From NCBI RefSeq assembly GCF_007859315.1, contig NZ_VOHA01000008.1, positions 273,934 through 337,933 on the forward strand: a DNA stretch of 64,000 bases. Direction: 5' to 3'. The translations under genes and the position numbers were made by a program. This DNA is from Reyranella sp. CPCC 100927. GTDB taxonomy: Bacteria > Pseudomonadota > Alphaproteobacteria > Reyranellales > Reyranellaceae. How positions within the stretch are numbered: position 1 is the stretch's first letter; every line of letters starts with the position of its first letter. The notes beneath the pieces are model-generated. The model had not been told where the DNA came from, searched no databases, and saw only the letters and a program-made list of their open reading frames with translations. Below, one piece after another: positions 37,141 to 47,771 of the stretch.

Positions 37141-37161
37141 ATAGATACAGGCTGTATGTAT
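37141..37161. promoter_or_regulatory. TetR-type operator between GFA and TetR genes
   Basis: Central ATACAG (37145-37150), G, CTGTAT (37152-37157) is a perfect inverted repeat; extending it outward gives 10-nt arms with one mismatch. The site overlaps the TetR start codon and sits 27 nt upstream of the divergent GFA gene start. That is the expected position for a TetR repressor acting on both genes. Confidence 0.72.
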
Positions 37162-37762
37162 GGCAAGGACGAAAATTGAGCAGCATGCGTTGACGCGCGC
37201 CGAGTTGCTGCGCCAAGGCCGCCGGATCTTCAGCACGGCGGGCTACGCGGATGCAGCGACCGAGGACATCGTACGGCAGGCCGGCCTGACTCGCGGTGCG
37301 TTGTACTATCACTTCCGCGACAAGCGGGCGCTCTTCGAAGCCGTGGTCGAGGACGTGGCGCGCGAGATGGCCGACAAGATCGATGCCGCCGCCCTGCCGG
37401 CCAAGAGCGCCTTCGACGGACTGATGCTGGGCACGCATGCCTTCCTTGATGCCTGCCTCGATCCGGCGACGCGGCGCATCTATCTGGTCGACGCACCCTC
37501 CGTGCTGGGCTGGCATCGCTGGCGCGAAATCGACGGACGGCACGGCATGCGCACCCTGCGCATCGGCGTCGAGGCCGTCTTGGCGGAGCGCCCCGATCGG
37601 GCGTTGTCGACCGAACCCCTGGCCTACCTGCTGTCGGGCGCCCTCAACGAGGCCGCCATGTGGCTGCACGAGGCGACGGACGAGTCGGTCGCACGCCGCG
37701 AGATCGACCGCATGCTGTTGTTGCTGTTCGAGCGCCTATTCGACGGACGCAAGGCTCGCTGA
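37160..37762 (+). CDS. TetR-family transcriptional regulator
   Basis: A 200-residue repressor. The helix-turn-helix is RRIFSTAGYADAATEDIVRQAGLTRGALYYHFRDKRALFEAVV, the standard TetR N-terminal domain. The C-terminal helices (FLDACLDPATRRIYLVDAPSVLGWHRWREID) resemble the TetR_C type seen in many alphaproteobacterial regulators. It is divergent from the GFA gene with an inverted repeat in the gap. Its last 27 nt overlap the 3' end of xdhB on the opposite strand, so antisense effects between the two mRNAs are possible. Confidence 0.93.
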   Translation: MARTKIEQHALTRAELLRQGRRIFSTAGYADAATEDIVRQAGLTRGALYYHFRDKRALFEAVVEDVAREMADKIDAAALPAKSAFDGLMLGTHAFLDACLDPATRRIYLVDAPSVLGWHRWREIDGRHGMRTLRIGVEAVLAERPDRALSTEPLAYLLSGALNEAAMWLHEATDESVARREIDRMLLLLFERLFDGRKAR

Positions 37763-40090
37763 ACGCACCGTCTGCACCGCCACCAGGATGCGCTCCGGTG
37801 TCGCCGGCGCATCGAGGGTCACCGGCACGCTGTGTTCGGCAACGCTGGCGATGGCGTCCTTCAGGGCTGTCCACACGGCGGTCGCCAGCATCAGCGGCGG
37901 CTCGCCGATCGCCTTGGAGCGAAAGATGGTGGCCTCGCGTGCCGGCGCGTTCTCCAGGATGTGCACGTTGAACACCGGCGGCACGTCGCGGCTGCCGGGA
38001 ATCTTGTAAGTGGACGGGCCTGCCGTGCGCAGGCGGCCGTCCTTGTCCCACCACAGCTCCTCGCAGGTGAGCCAGCCCATGCCCTGCGCGAAGGCGCCCT
38101 CGATCTGACCGAGATCGACGGCCGGGTTGAGGGAGCGGCCGCAATCCTGCACCAGATCGGCCCGCAGCACCCGCGACTCGCCGGTGAGCGTATCGATCGC
38201 CACCTCGGCGACGGCGGCGCCGTAGGAGAAGTAGAAGAAGGGCCGGCCCTTCATCGCCTGCGGATCCCAATGGATCTTGGGCGTGCGGTAGAAGCCGGTC
38301 GACGACAGCGACACGCGGCCCTGATGGCACAGCCGCGCCAGCTCATTGAAGGCCACGACGCGATTGTCACCCGGCCGCGCCACATGCACGTGATTGTCGC
38401 GGAACGCGATCGCATCCTCGGGCACATCGAAATGGCCGGCGGCGAAGGTGGCCATGCGCTGGCGGATGGTGTCGGCGGCCGTGAACGCGGCCCAGCCGTT
38501 GAGGTCGGAGCCCGTCGATGCCGCCGTCGGCGAGGTGTTGGGCACCTCGCCGGTCGAGGTGGCCGTGACCCGGATACGGTCGAGATCGACCTGGAACACC
38601 TCGGCGACCACCTGCGCCACCTTGACGAACAGCCCTTGCCCCATCTCCGTGCCGCCGTGGTTCAGCCGGATCGAGCCGTCGCTGTAGACGTGCACCAGGG
38701 CGCCGGCCTGGTTCATGCTCGGGATGTTGAAGGAGATGCCGAATTTCAGCGGGAACATGCCAAGGCCGCGCTTGATGACCGGGTTGTCGCGGTTGAAGGC
38801 ATCGATCTCGGCACGCCGCTGAGCCCAGGACGACTCGCGCGCCACCTGCGCCACGCAGCGGCGGATCAGGTTGTCTTCGACCTTCTGGCCGTAGGGCGTT
38901 TCATCGTTGATGCCCTCGCCGTAGAAATTGACGGCGCGCACGGCTTCCGGCGTCTTGCCCAGCACGTGCGCAATGCGGCCGATCGCGTCCTCCATCACCA
39001 CCACGCCCTGCGGCCCGCCAAAACCGCGGAACGCGGTGTTGGACACGGTGTTGGTCTTGCAGGCGAGGCCCGTGCAGCGGATGTCGGGCACCCAGTAGGT
39101 GTTGTCGACATGCGTCAGCGCGCGCCCCAGCACGCCCGGCGTGAGATCGACACTGTGGCCGCCGTTGGCCGCCAGGGTGACATCGAGCGCCAGCACCCGC
39201 CCTTCGTCGTCGAAGCCGACGTCATAGCGATACAGGAAACCATGGCGCTTGCCCGTGGCCACCATGTCGTGGCTGCGCGGCAGGCGCAGCTTGACCGGCC
39301 GGCCGGTCTGGCGCGCCAGCAGCGCCGCCACCGCGGCAACCCACGATGCGTTGCTCTCCTTGCCGCCGAAGGCGCCGCCCATGCGGCGCACCATCACGGT
39401 GATCTGATTGTAGTCGAGGCCCAGAACGCGCGCGGCGATGTGCTGCACTTCGGTGGGATGCTGGGTCGAGGAATGAATCGTGATGTCGCCATCCTCGCCC
39501 GGCAGTGCCAGCGCAACCTGGCCCTCGAGATAGAAATGCTCCTGGCCACCCACCCGGAAGCTGTGCGACAGCCGCAGCGGCGCCTGCTGCAGGGCCGCGA
39601 CGGCATCGCCGCGCGACAAGACCGACGGCGGATAGAGCAGCGAGCCCTGCTCCAAGGCCGCGTCGATAGTAAGGATGGCCGGCAGCGTCTCGATGTCGAG
39701 CACCGCCTTCTTCGCCGCCGCGCGGGCGGCATCCAGCGACACCGCAGCGATGGCCGCGACCGGCTGGCCGACATGCTCGACGACGGTCTCGGCGAACAGC
39801 GGCTCGTTGCTGTTGCCCGGCGCGATGTCGTTGCGCCCGGGAATATCGGCCGCCGCGATCACGGCCACGACACCCGGTGCGGCACGCGCCGCCGCCAGGT
39901 CGATCGCGCGCAGCCTGCCGTGCGCAACCGGTGACAGCACCAGTGCCGCATGCAACAGGCCGGACGGCTCCGCCATGTCGTCGATGTAGGTGGCCTCGCC
40001 CGTCGTGTGCTTCAGCGCACTGTCGTGGCGCTGCGGGCTATGCACGCCGCCCTGCGCCGTGCCGCGCGCCTGATCGGGATCGGCACTCAT
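37736..40090 (-). CDS. xdhB: Xanthine dehydrogenase, molybdopterin-binding subunit
   Basis: A 784-residue large subunit that hydroxylates hypoxanthine and xanthine to urate at the molybdenum centre. Conserved blocks include GEATYIDDM, GQEHFYLEGQVALALP, RRMGGAFGGKESNA, FRGFGGPQGV, GGTEMGQGLFVKVAQVVAEV, TSTGEVPNTSPTAASTGSDLNG and VQDCGRSLNPAVDLGQIEGAFAQGMGW. The catalytic Glu is in KAIGEPPLML. Its start overlaps the xdhA stop by 4 nt. The accessory xdhC gene, which usually follows and inserts the sulfurated cofactor, is not here: the convergent TetR gene comes instead. Confidence 0.95.
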   Translation of the reverse strand: MSADPDQARGTAQGGVHSPQRHDSALKHTTGEATYIDDMAEPSGLLHAALVLSPVAHGRLRAIDLAAARAAPGVVAVIAAADIPGRNDIAPGNSNEPLFAETVVEHVGQPVAAIAAVSLDAARAAAKKAVLDIETLPAILTIDAALEQGSLLYPPSVLSRGDAVAALQQAPLRLSHSFRVGGQEHFYLEGQVALALPGEDGDITIHSSTQHPTEVQHIAARVLGLDYNQITVMVRRMGGAFGGKESNASWVAAVAALLARQTGRPVKLRLPRSHDMVATGKRHGFLYRYDVGFDDEGRVLALDVTLAANGGHSVDLTPGVLGRALTHVDNTYWVPDIRCTGLACKTNTVSNTAFRGFGGPQGVVVMEDAIGRIAHVLGKTPEAVRAVNFYGEGINDETPYGQKVEDNLIRRCVAQVARESSWAQRRAEIDAFNRDNPVIKRGLGMFPLKFGISFNIPSMNQAGALVHVYSDGSIRLNHGGTEMGQGLFVKVAQVVAEVFQVDLDRIRVTATSTGEVPNTSPTAASTGSDLNGWAAFTAADTIRQRMATFAAGHFDVPEDAIAFRDNHVHVARPGDNRVVAFNELARLCHQGRVSLSSTGFYRTPKIHWDPQAMKGRPFFYFSYGAAVAEVAIDTLTGESRVLRADLVQDCGRSLNPAVDLGQIEGAFAQGMGWLTCEELWWDKDGRLRTAGPSTYKIPGSRDVPPVFNVHILENAPAREATIFRSKAIGEPPLMLATAVWTALKDAIASVAEHSVPVTLDAPATPERILVAVQTVRSASLASVE

Positions 40091-41514
40091 AGCTGGTCGA
40101 CCTCGAGAACGGCGTCCGGCCGTGTCGTGCGCCAGTACAACCGACGCAACAGATTACCGGCAACCGCAAGCCGATAGGCGGCGCTGCCGCGCCAATCATC
40201 CAGCGGCTGGAAATCACGCGCCAACGCTGCCGCCGCCCGATCGATGGCACCATCGCCCCAGGGCTGGCCGATCAATGCCGCCTCGGCCTGGCGGGCACGC
40301 GCCGGTGTCGCGGCCATGCCGCCGAACGCCAGGCGCGCCGAGCGAACGACGCCATCCTCGATCCGCAGCCGGTAGGCACCGAGCACGGCCGAGATATCCT
40401 GGTCGCGCCGTTTGGAAACCTTGTCGACGTGGAAGACCTCGCCGGGCTGCGGCACCTTGATGTCGATCGCTTCGATGATGTCGTCGGCAGCCAGTGCCGT
40501 GCGACGATAACCCAGGAAGAACGCATCACTCGCCACCGCGCGTGGCCCGCGCGCGGCTGATCGCACGTGGATGGTGGCGTCGAGTGCCAGCAGCACCGGC
40601 AGCGTATCGCCGATCGGCGAGGCGGTGCCGAGATTGCCGCCGATGGTACCCAGGGCGCGGATCTGGCGCGATCCCAGCCGCCGCACCATGGCGCCGAACG
40701 GTGCCAGCGAGTCAGCCAGATACGGCAGCAGGCCAGCATAGGTCAGCGCCGCACCGATGCGCAACCGCTCGCGCGCAACAGACGCCATCTGCAGCTCGGG
40801 CACCCGCGCGACGTGCACGACGTGCGCCGGCACGTCGCGGTCATGGCTGACGCGCAGGCCGAGATCAGTGCCACCGGCCAGCAACCAGGCGTCGGGAAAG
40901 TCGCGGCGCAGGGCCAGGAGCGCGTCCAGGGTCGTCGGCGAGTCGAATCGCGTGGCACCGTCCTGCCATGCTGCGGCGCCGGCCGGCGGCCGCTCGACCA
41001 TCGACGCCAATGGCGCATCGGGCTGCTGGGCCACCCTCGCCATCGCCTCGACGATCGGACGATAGCCCGTACAGCGGCAGAGATTGCCGGCGAGAGCGTC
41101 ATGGATCAGCGCCGCCTCGGGCGGTTCGCCGCCGGCGGCAAAGGCGTACATGCTCATGATGATGCCGGGCGTGCAGTAACCGCACTGGGTTCCATCGCCG
41201 TCGGCCAGCGCGCGCTGCACCGGATGCGGCGTGCCGCCGGCGTCGCGCAGCCCTTCAACCGTGCGCACGGCACGGCCATGCACTTGCCCCATCATCAGCA
41301 GACAGGCGTTGGCCGGCTCGCACGAGCGCCCGCCGGCGGCCGGCGGCTGCTCCAGCGCCACGGTACAGGCACCGCAATCACCTTCGGCACACCCCTCCTT
41401 CGTGCCTGTCAGGCGTGCCGGCCCGCGCAACCAATCGAGCAGGGTCATCGCCGGCGATACGCCGGCTGCCGTGACCGGCTGGCCGTTGAGGACGAAGGCG
41501 ATGGTATCAGGCAT
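40087..41514 (-). CDS. xdhA: Xanthine dehydrogenase, FeS/FAD subunit
   Basis: A 475-residue small subunit carrying two [2Fe-2S] clusters and FAD, moving electrons from the molybdenum subunit to NAD. Plant-type ferredoxin cysteines: CAEGDCGACTVAL with a further Cys downstream. Second cluster: GTQCGYCTPGIIMSM and GNLCRCTGYRPI. The FAD domain begins about residue 190, with LLAGGTDLGL and TIGGNLGTASPIGDTLP. The ATG at 41514 is the only start giving the family N-terminus IAFVLNGQPV. Its product urate is the substrate of the PuuD enzyme encoded at 7.9-9.1 kb. Confidence 0.95.
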   Translation of the reverse strand: MPDTIAFVLNGQPVTAAGVSPAMTLLDWLRGPARLTGTKEGCAEGDCGACTVALEQPPAAGGRSCEPANACLLMMGQVHGRAVRTVEGLRDAGGTPHPVQRALADGDGTQCGYCTPGIIMSMYAFAAGGEPPEAALIHDALAGNLCRCTGYRPIVEAMARVAQQPDAPLASMVERPPAGAAAWQDGATRFDSPTTLDALLALRRDFPDAWLLAGGTDLGLRVSHDRDVPAHVVHVARVPELQMASVARERLRIGAALTYAGLLPYLADSLAPFGAMVRRLGSRQIRALGTIGGNLGTASPIGDTLPVLLALDATIHVRSAARGPRAVASDAFFLGYRRTALAADDIIEAIDIKVPQPGEVFHVDKVSKRRDQDISAVLGAYRLRIEDGVVRSARLAFGGMAATPARARQAEAALIGQPWGDGAIDRAAAALARDFQPLDDWRGSAAYRLAVAGNLLRRLYWRTTRPDAVLEVDQL

Positions 41515-41633
41515 GGCGTGCTCTTGCCGGAGCATAGTGCGAAATCGACCGCATTTGACAGCGAGTCCCCGACCCGCTGCAATGGCGGGCTTTGCCACCG
41601 CGCTAACCGCCGATCCGCGTCAGGGAGTTCCGA

Positions 41634-43060
41634 TTGCCGAGACAGCCCAAACGGGCCCGGACCGCCCTCACCGCTGCCAATCTCGGGCAGCTGGGCGCGC
41701 CACGGTTGGCGGAACTGCTGATCGACCGGGCCCGTCATGACCGGCTGTTGCGCGAAGCGCTCTTACGCCTGCTGGCCCAGGCGGCCGGCGAGGACGAGCT
41801 GCACGACTATATCGACCGTCGCCTGCTGGCGCTGGCCCGCGGCCGGGAGGTGGGACGCGACGAGGCCACAGCGCTCGCGCACGAGCTGGACGGCCTGCGC
41901 CGCGATGCGATGGAGAGCATTGCGCCGGTACACCCTCTGGCCGCCGCCGGACTGGTGCGTCACATGGTCGAACTGGGCCCTGCGATCATCCGGCGTGCGC
42001 CGCCGCCGCGCGACCAGGTGGGCGCCTGGTTGGCCGCGGCGCTCGCCGATCTTGCACGGTTGTGGACCCAGGTACCGCCCGAACCGCAGGAGATCGCGGC
42101 CTTCGCGATCGACTGCGCCCTGCAGGAGGATGACGCATTCCCCGGCGCCATGACGGTCCTGGCGCCGGCGCTGGGTACGGGCGGCCTGCAGGCAGTGCGC
42201 GCCACATTGAAGATGAAACTGAAGGAGCTGCCGGCGGAACCGGCAGGCGGCCGCTGGGGTTCGGCCGGTAAACCAGCCGTACACGCCGGCACACGTGCCT
42301 CGCGCCTGCGCCGGCACCTGGGCGAGATCGCCGATCTGCTTGATGATGTGGATGGCTATATCGCGCTGGAAAAGGCGCAGCCGCGAGCGCATGTCAACAT
42401 CAGGGCCATCGTCGAACGGCTGCTGAAGGCGGGGCGTGGCGAGGACGCGCTGAGCTGGTTGGACGACGGGCGGTATCACAATCGGCTGATCTCGACCCTG
42501 GACCAGCGACTGGCGGTGCTGGAGTCGCTGGGCCGCCGCGATGATGCCCAGGCTCTGCGCTGGCAACAGTTCGAACGGCAGCTCGACCGCACCATGCTGA
42601 AGGACTATCTGAAGCACCTGCCCGACTTCGCCGACTTCGAGGCCGAGCGCCGCGCCATGGACCATGCGCTGGCCTTCAAGTCGGCGACCGAGGCGCTAGC
42701 GTTCCTGACGGCCTGGCCCGATCTCGACAGCGTGGCGCGGCTGGTGCGCGAGCGCAGCAACGAGTTTGCTGTCACACCGCCGGACATGTTGTTGGCCACG
42801 GGCGAGGCACTGCGCGACCGGCATCCGCGCGAGGCGGTCACCGCCATGCGCCTTGCCGTGACCGGCGTCATGCGGCGAGGCCTGTCACATTTGTTCGAGA
42901 AGGCCGCCCAGGCCCTGGTCGACAGCGCGACCCTGGCCCGCGCCGGGCCTGACCCTGAGCACGAAACGCATACCGCCTTTGTCGATCGGCTGCGCGAAAC
43001 GCATCCGCGACCCTGGAGCTTCTGGCAGATTTACGACTCCATCTCCTACCCGAGTGCATC

Positions 43061-43064
<4 letters not shown>
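41634..43064 (+). CDS. DUF6880 family protein
   Basis: A 476-residue, largely helical, cytosolic protein without signal or membrane segments. The opening LTAANLGQLGAPRLAELLIDRARHDRLLREALLRLLAQ and the later LLKAGRGEDALSWLDDGRY and FEAERRAMDHALAFKSATEALAFLTAWPDLDSVARLV fit the DUF6880 group of helical-repeat proteins of unknown function. The start is TTG at 41634 with GGGAG 8 nt before it. The stop overlaps the start of the acyl-CoA dehydrogenase gene by 4 nt, so an unusual pairing of this helical protein with fatty-acyl metabolism is built into the operon. Confidence 0.75.
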
Positions 43065-44236
<1,172 letters not shown>

Positions 44237-44245
44237 GGCGTCGCG

Positions 44246-45868
44246 ATGCATCGACCTCAGGCCGACACGTTCGAGGCACTGCGCGCGCAGTTCCGCTGGG
44301 AGATCCCGGCGACGTTCAATTTCGCGACCGACGTCGTCGACCGCTGGGCCGGGGATCCATCGCGGACAGCCCTGCTGTGGTCCAACGCCGCCGGCGACGA
44401 GCGGCGATACACGTTCGCCGAGATCGCCGACCGGTCGCGCCGGCTCGCCAACGTGTTGCGCGCGGCGGGCATCAAGAAGGGCGACCGCGTCGTTGTCATG
44501 CTGCCGCGCCTGCCGGCGTGGCACATCGCGATGGTCGCCTGCCTGCGCATCGGCGCCGTGCCCATCCCCTCGATCGAGATGCTGACCGCCGATGACATCG
44601 CCTACCGCGCCCGGGCGGCGGAGGCCGTGGGCGCCGTGACGACGCGGGCAAACATCGGCAAGTTCGCCGCGCTGCCCGGCATCACGGCCCGGATCGCGGT
44701 CGGTGGCGGCGAGGGCTGGCTCGACTTCGACACCGCGATCGCGGCGGCCGCGACCGACAGTGCGGCCGCCACGGTTGGCGCCGAGGATCCGGCGCTGCTG
44801 TTCTTCACATCCGGCTCCACCGGCAAGCCCAAGGGTGTCCTGCACGCCGCCCGTGCCCTCTTCGCGTGGCGCAATGCCATGTGGTTCTGGCCCGATCTCA
44901 CGGAACGCGACGTCATGTGGTGCACGGCCGATACCGGCTGGGCCAAGGCCGGCACCAGCGTGCTGATCGGTCCGTGGTCATGCGGCACGGCCGTCGTCTT
45001 CCACGATGGGCCGTTCGATGCCCGCCGCCGCCTGGAATTGATCGCGCGCCATCGGGTCAGCGTGTTCTGCGCCCCCAACACCGAACTGCGGCGGTTGGTG
45101 CTGGAGAACGCGGCCGGCATCGACCTCTCGTCGCTGCGCGTATCGCTGTCAGGCGGCGAGAGCGTGAACCCGGAGATCATCGCGCGCTGGGAAGCGATGA
45201 CCGGCTGCCGCCTGCTCGAAGCCTACGGTCAGACCGAGGGGCTGATGCTGATCACCAACCACGCGCTGCTGCCGCCGCGCACCGCGTCGATGGGCAAACC
45301 CTATCCCGGCCTCGATGCCGCCGTGATGTCGGTCGATCGCACGCAACTGCTCGGCCCCGGCGAGGTCGGCATCCTGGCCATTCGCCAGCCGCAACCGATG
45401 CAGATGCTGGGGTATTGGCGCGATCCGGCACGCACGGCAGCCGACCGCGTGATGCTGGATGGCGTCGACTGGCATCTCACGGGCGATCTCGTCACCATGG
45501 ATGGCGACGGCTATGTGTTCTACCAGGGGCGCGACGACGACATCATCGGCTCGGCCGGTTACCGGATCGGGCCGGCCGAAGTCGAGAATGCGTTGATGCA
45601 ACACGACGCCATCGCCGAGTGCGCCGTGGTGGCGAGCCCCGACGACGAACGCGGCGAGGTCGTCAAGGCGTTCATCGTGCTGAAACCCGATATCGCGCCG
45701 TCGGATGCGTTGGCGCGCGCGATCCAGGATCATACCAAGCAGGTGACAGCACCCTACAAATACCCGCGCTTGATCGAGTTCGTCGCCGATCTGCCCAAGA
45801 CGCCCACCGGCAAGACTCGCCGCCGCGAACTGCGTGACCTGGAGTATCGACGCGCCGGCAAGTTGTGA
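44246..45868 (+). CDS. AMP-forming acyl-CoA synthetase (acetyl/medium-chain type)
   Basis: A 540-residue ligase forming acyl-CoA from acid, ATP and CoA through an acyl-adenylate. The P-loop is LFFTSGSTGKPKGVLHA; A5 motif is EAYGQTEGLML; A7/A8 are DWHLTGDLVTMDGDGYVFYQGRDDDIIGSAGYRIGPAEVE; the adenylation Lys lies in PKTPTGKTRRRELRD. The closest subgroup is the medium-chain/acetyl-CoA synthetase-like (ACSM, MACS) type. It follows the acyl-CoA dehydrogenase by 9 nt and precedes a solute-binding protein and an enoyl-CoA hydratase, giving a complete route for uptake, activation and beta-oxidation of some carboxylate. Confidence 0.93.
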   Translation: MHRPQADTFEALRAQFRWEIPATFNFATDVVDRWAGDPSRTALLWSNAAGDERRYTFAEIADRSRRLANVLRAAGIKKGDRVVVMLPRLPAWHIAMVACLRIGAVPIPSIEMLTADDIAYRARAAEAVGAVTTRANIGKFAALPGITARIAVGGGEGWLDFDTAIAAAATDSAAATVGAEDPALLFFTSGSTGKPKGVLHAARALFAWRNAMWFWPDLTERDVMWCTADTGWAKAGTSVLIGPWSCGTAVVFHDGPFDARRRLELIARHRVSVFCAPNTELRRLVLENAAGIDLSSLRVSLSGGESVNPEIIARWEAMTGCRLLEAYGQTEGLMLITNHALLPPRTASMGKPYPGLDAAVMSVDRTQLLGPGEVGILAIRQPQPMQMLGYWRDPARTAADRVMLDGVDWHLTGDLVTMDGDGYVFYQGRDDDIIGSAGYRIGPAEVENALMQHDAIAECAVVASPDDERGEVVKAFIVLKPDIAPSDALARAIQDHTKQVTAPYKYPRLIEFVADLPKTPTGKTRRRELRDLEYRRAGKL

Positions 45869-45916
45869 GCGCACAGCGCGGGTGCCATAGTCCCGGCAAC
45901 ACAACGGGAGGATGGC

Positions 45917-46882
45917 ATGAACAGACGAGCGATCGCAGCGCTGTTCGCCACGATGACGCTGATCGCGCCGGCACTGGCGACAGCCCAGAGCGACTGGCCG
46001 GCCCGATCGGTGCGTGTGATCGTGCCCTACCCTCCCGGTGGCCCCAGCGACTCCAGCACGCGCATCGTGATGGAGCGTGTCGCCGCCCTGCTGCGCCAAC
46101 CGATCGTGATCGAGAACAAGGGCGGCGCCGGCGGCATGATCGGCGCCGAAGCCGCGAAATCGGCAGCGCCTGACGGCTATACGTTCCTGATGGTGACGAC
46201 GGCGATGGTGTGCATCACGCACCATCTGCAGCCGATCCCGTTCGACCCCGAGAAGGATTTCGTGACGGTCGGGCGTATGGCCACGTCGTGGGGCGCCATG
46301 GCCGTCCATCCCTCGCTGCCCACCAAGACGATGGGCGAGTTCGTCGCCTATGCGAAGGCCAATCCCGGCAAGATCAATTTCGGCTCGGCGGGCCAGGCCA
46401 CCATCACGCACCTGATCGGCGAGATGCTGAAGCTGGAAGCCGGCATCGACATGGTACACGTGCCCTACAAGGGCAGCGCACCGGCAACCCAGGGCCTGCT
46501 CGCCAACCAGGTGCAGGTGCAATTCGACTCGACGGTCCTGCCGCATATCAAGGCCGGAACCCTGCGCGCGCTCGCCATGCTGGGCGACACGCGCTGGCCG
46601 CAGCTGCCCGACTTGGCCACAACGAAGGAGCAGGGCTACGAAAAAAGCGGCGCGCAGAGCTGGTTCGGCATCGTGGCGCCGGCCGGCACGCCGCAGGCGG
46701 CCATCGACCGCATGGCCAAGGTCATGGCCCAGGCGATCGCCGAGCCCGACACCCAGACCAAACTCGACAACGCCGGACTGCGCCCGACTTGGCTCGACGC
46801 GGCCGCGTTTCGCGCCACGATCACGGCCGAGACAAAGACCTACGGCGACATCATCCGCAGAGGCAACATCAAGGCGCAGTAG
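45917..46882 (+). CDS. Bug-family tripartite tricarboxylate transporter binding protein
   Basis: A 321-residue periplasmic binding protein with a signal to about residue 23 (TLIAPALATAQ). The mature part opens DWPARSVRVIVPYPPGGPSDSSTRIVMERV, the usual Bug N-terminus, and has VIENKGGAGGMIGAEAAKSAAPDGYT, MVHVPYKGSAPATQGLLANQV and WFGIVAPAGTP. These are all Bug hallmarks; the two Asp-type ligand contacts for carboxylates lie in PSD. No TctA/TctB permease is in the window. The operon (acyl-CoA synthetase before, hydratase after) suggests an aromatic or aliphatic acid ligand. Confidence 0.93.
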   Translation: MNRRAIAALFATMTLIAPALATAQSDWPARSVRVIVPYPPGGPSDSSTRIVMERVAALLRQPIVIENKGGAGGMIGAEAAKSAAPDGYTFLMVTTAMVCITHHLQPIPFDPEKDFVTVGRMATSWGAMAVHPSLPTKTMGEFVAYAKANPGKINFGSAGQATITHLIGEMLKLEAGIDMVHVPYKGSAPATQGLLANQVQVQFDSTVLPHIKAGTLRALAMLGDTRWPQLPDLATTKEQGYEKSGAQSWFGIVAPAGTPQAAIDRMAKVMAQAIAEPDTQTKLDNAGLRPTWLDAAAFRATITAETKTYGDIIRRGNIKAQ

Positions 46883-46918
46883 GGGCACTTCCAGGTGAAG
46901 AGTGAGGAGTTCAGCGAT

Positions 46919-47662
46919 ATGGCAGACGTGGTCACCGTGACGAAGGATGGTCCGGTCTCGATCTTCACGATCAACCGACCGGAGAAGGGCAACGCCATCA
47001 GCCGACAGGTCGCGCTCGATTTGCAGGCGCAATTTGCCGCCTTCGATGCCGACGACAGCCAACGCGTCGCGGTGATCACCGGCGCCGGCGAAAAGGCCTT
47101 CTCCGTCGGCGCCGACGTCACCGATCTGCCCGAACTATGGCGCTGCGTGCCGACCTTGGGCATCCAGACCGAGAAGCCGGTGATCGCCGCCACCTCGGGC
47201 TGGTGCGTGGGCGGTGCCATGGTCATCGTCATGATGGCCGATCTCGCCATCGCCAGCGAGACGACGCGGTTCTCCTATCCGGAGGCCAAGCTCGGCTTCA
47301 CGGGCGGTATCATCTCCGGCCTGCCGGCGCGCATCCCGCACAAGATCGCCATGGAGATCATCATGATGTGCCGGCCGATGGAGGCGCAACGCGCCTACGA
47401 GGTCGGCATGGTCAACAAGATCGTGCCCGCCGGCAAACATGTCGAGGAAGCGGTGGCCTGGGGTCATGAGCTCGCCGGCTTCGCGCCGCTGGTGCTGAAG
47501 ACCATCAAGCGCTTCGTCACCCAGCAGGTGCTGCCCAAGGGTCCTTCGGAGCTGATGGCACGCGCCATGGTCGATCTGCAGATGGTGCGGGAGAGCGAAG
47601 ACGGCCAGGAAGGCGCCCGCGCTTTCAAGGAAAAGCGTCCGCCCAAGTTCAAGGGACGGTAG
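46919..47662 (+). CDS. Enoyl-CoA hydratase/isomerase family protein
   Basis: A 247-residue crotonase-fold protein. NRPEKGNAISRQVALDLQAQF and ITGAGEKAFSVGADVTDLPE give the first oxyanion-hole segment; CVGGAMVIVMMADLAIASETTRFSYPEAKLG gives the second, with the Glu of YPEAKLG at the position of a catalytic acid. The first catalytic Glu of classic hydratases is Ala here. Start ATG 46919 has GAGGAG at 46904-46909; the upstream GTG at 46895 does not. It closes the DUF6880 to hydratase operon and ends just before a palindromic repeat. Confidence 0.9.
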   Translation: MADVVTVTKDGPVSIFTINRPEKGNAISRQVALDLQAQFAAFDADDSQRVAVITGAGEKAFSVGADVTDLPELWRCVPTLGIQTEKPVIAATSGWCVGGAMVIVMMADLAIASETTRFSYPEAKLGFTGGIISGLPARIPHKIAMEIIMMCRPMEAQRAYEVGMVNKIVPAGKHVEEAVAWGHELAGFAPLVLKTIKRFVTQQVLPKGPSELMARAMVDLQMVRESEDGQEGARAFKEKRPPKFKGR

Positions 47663-47670
47663 GTGCGTTT

Positions 47671-47771
47671 CGGACCGCGGGCGTCCACGCCCGCACTCGC
47701 TCGCAGCGAAGCGAAGCGCGAATGATCGTCGGGCGCTAACGCGCCGATGCGCGCGTGGACGCGCGCGGTCC
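47671..47771. repeat. Intergenic palindromic element, type D
   Basis: Outer arms GGACCGCGGGCGTCCACG and CGCGTGGACGCGCGCGGTCC pair imperfectly; inside are the short stems TCGCTTCGC-type and GGCGCTAACGCGCC. It lies between convergent genes, but its right part is inside the gluconokinase frame and encodes the last residues of that protein (GPRASTRASAR). It therefore both terminates and slightly extends a gene. Confidence 0.72.

Noticed and set aside
37832..39934. 700-codon open frame on the plus strand
   Set aside because: Antisense shadow of xdhB, whose coding on the minus strand is unambiguous from family motifs.
45149..47062. 637-codon open frame on the minus strand
   Set aside because: Antisense to the acyl-CoA synthetase and Bug genes, both identified by strong motifs; composition typical of a shadow frame.
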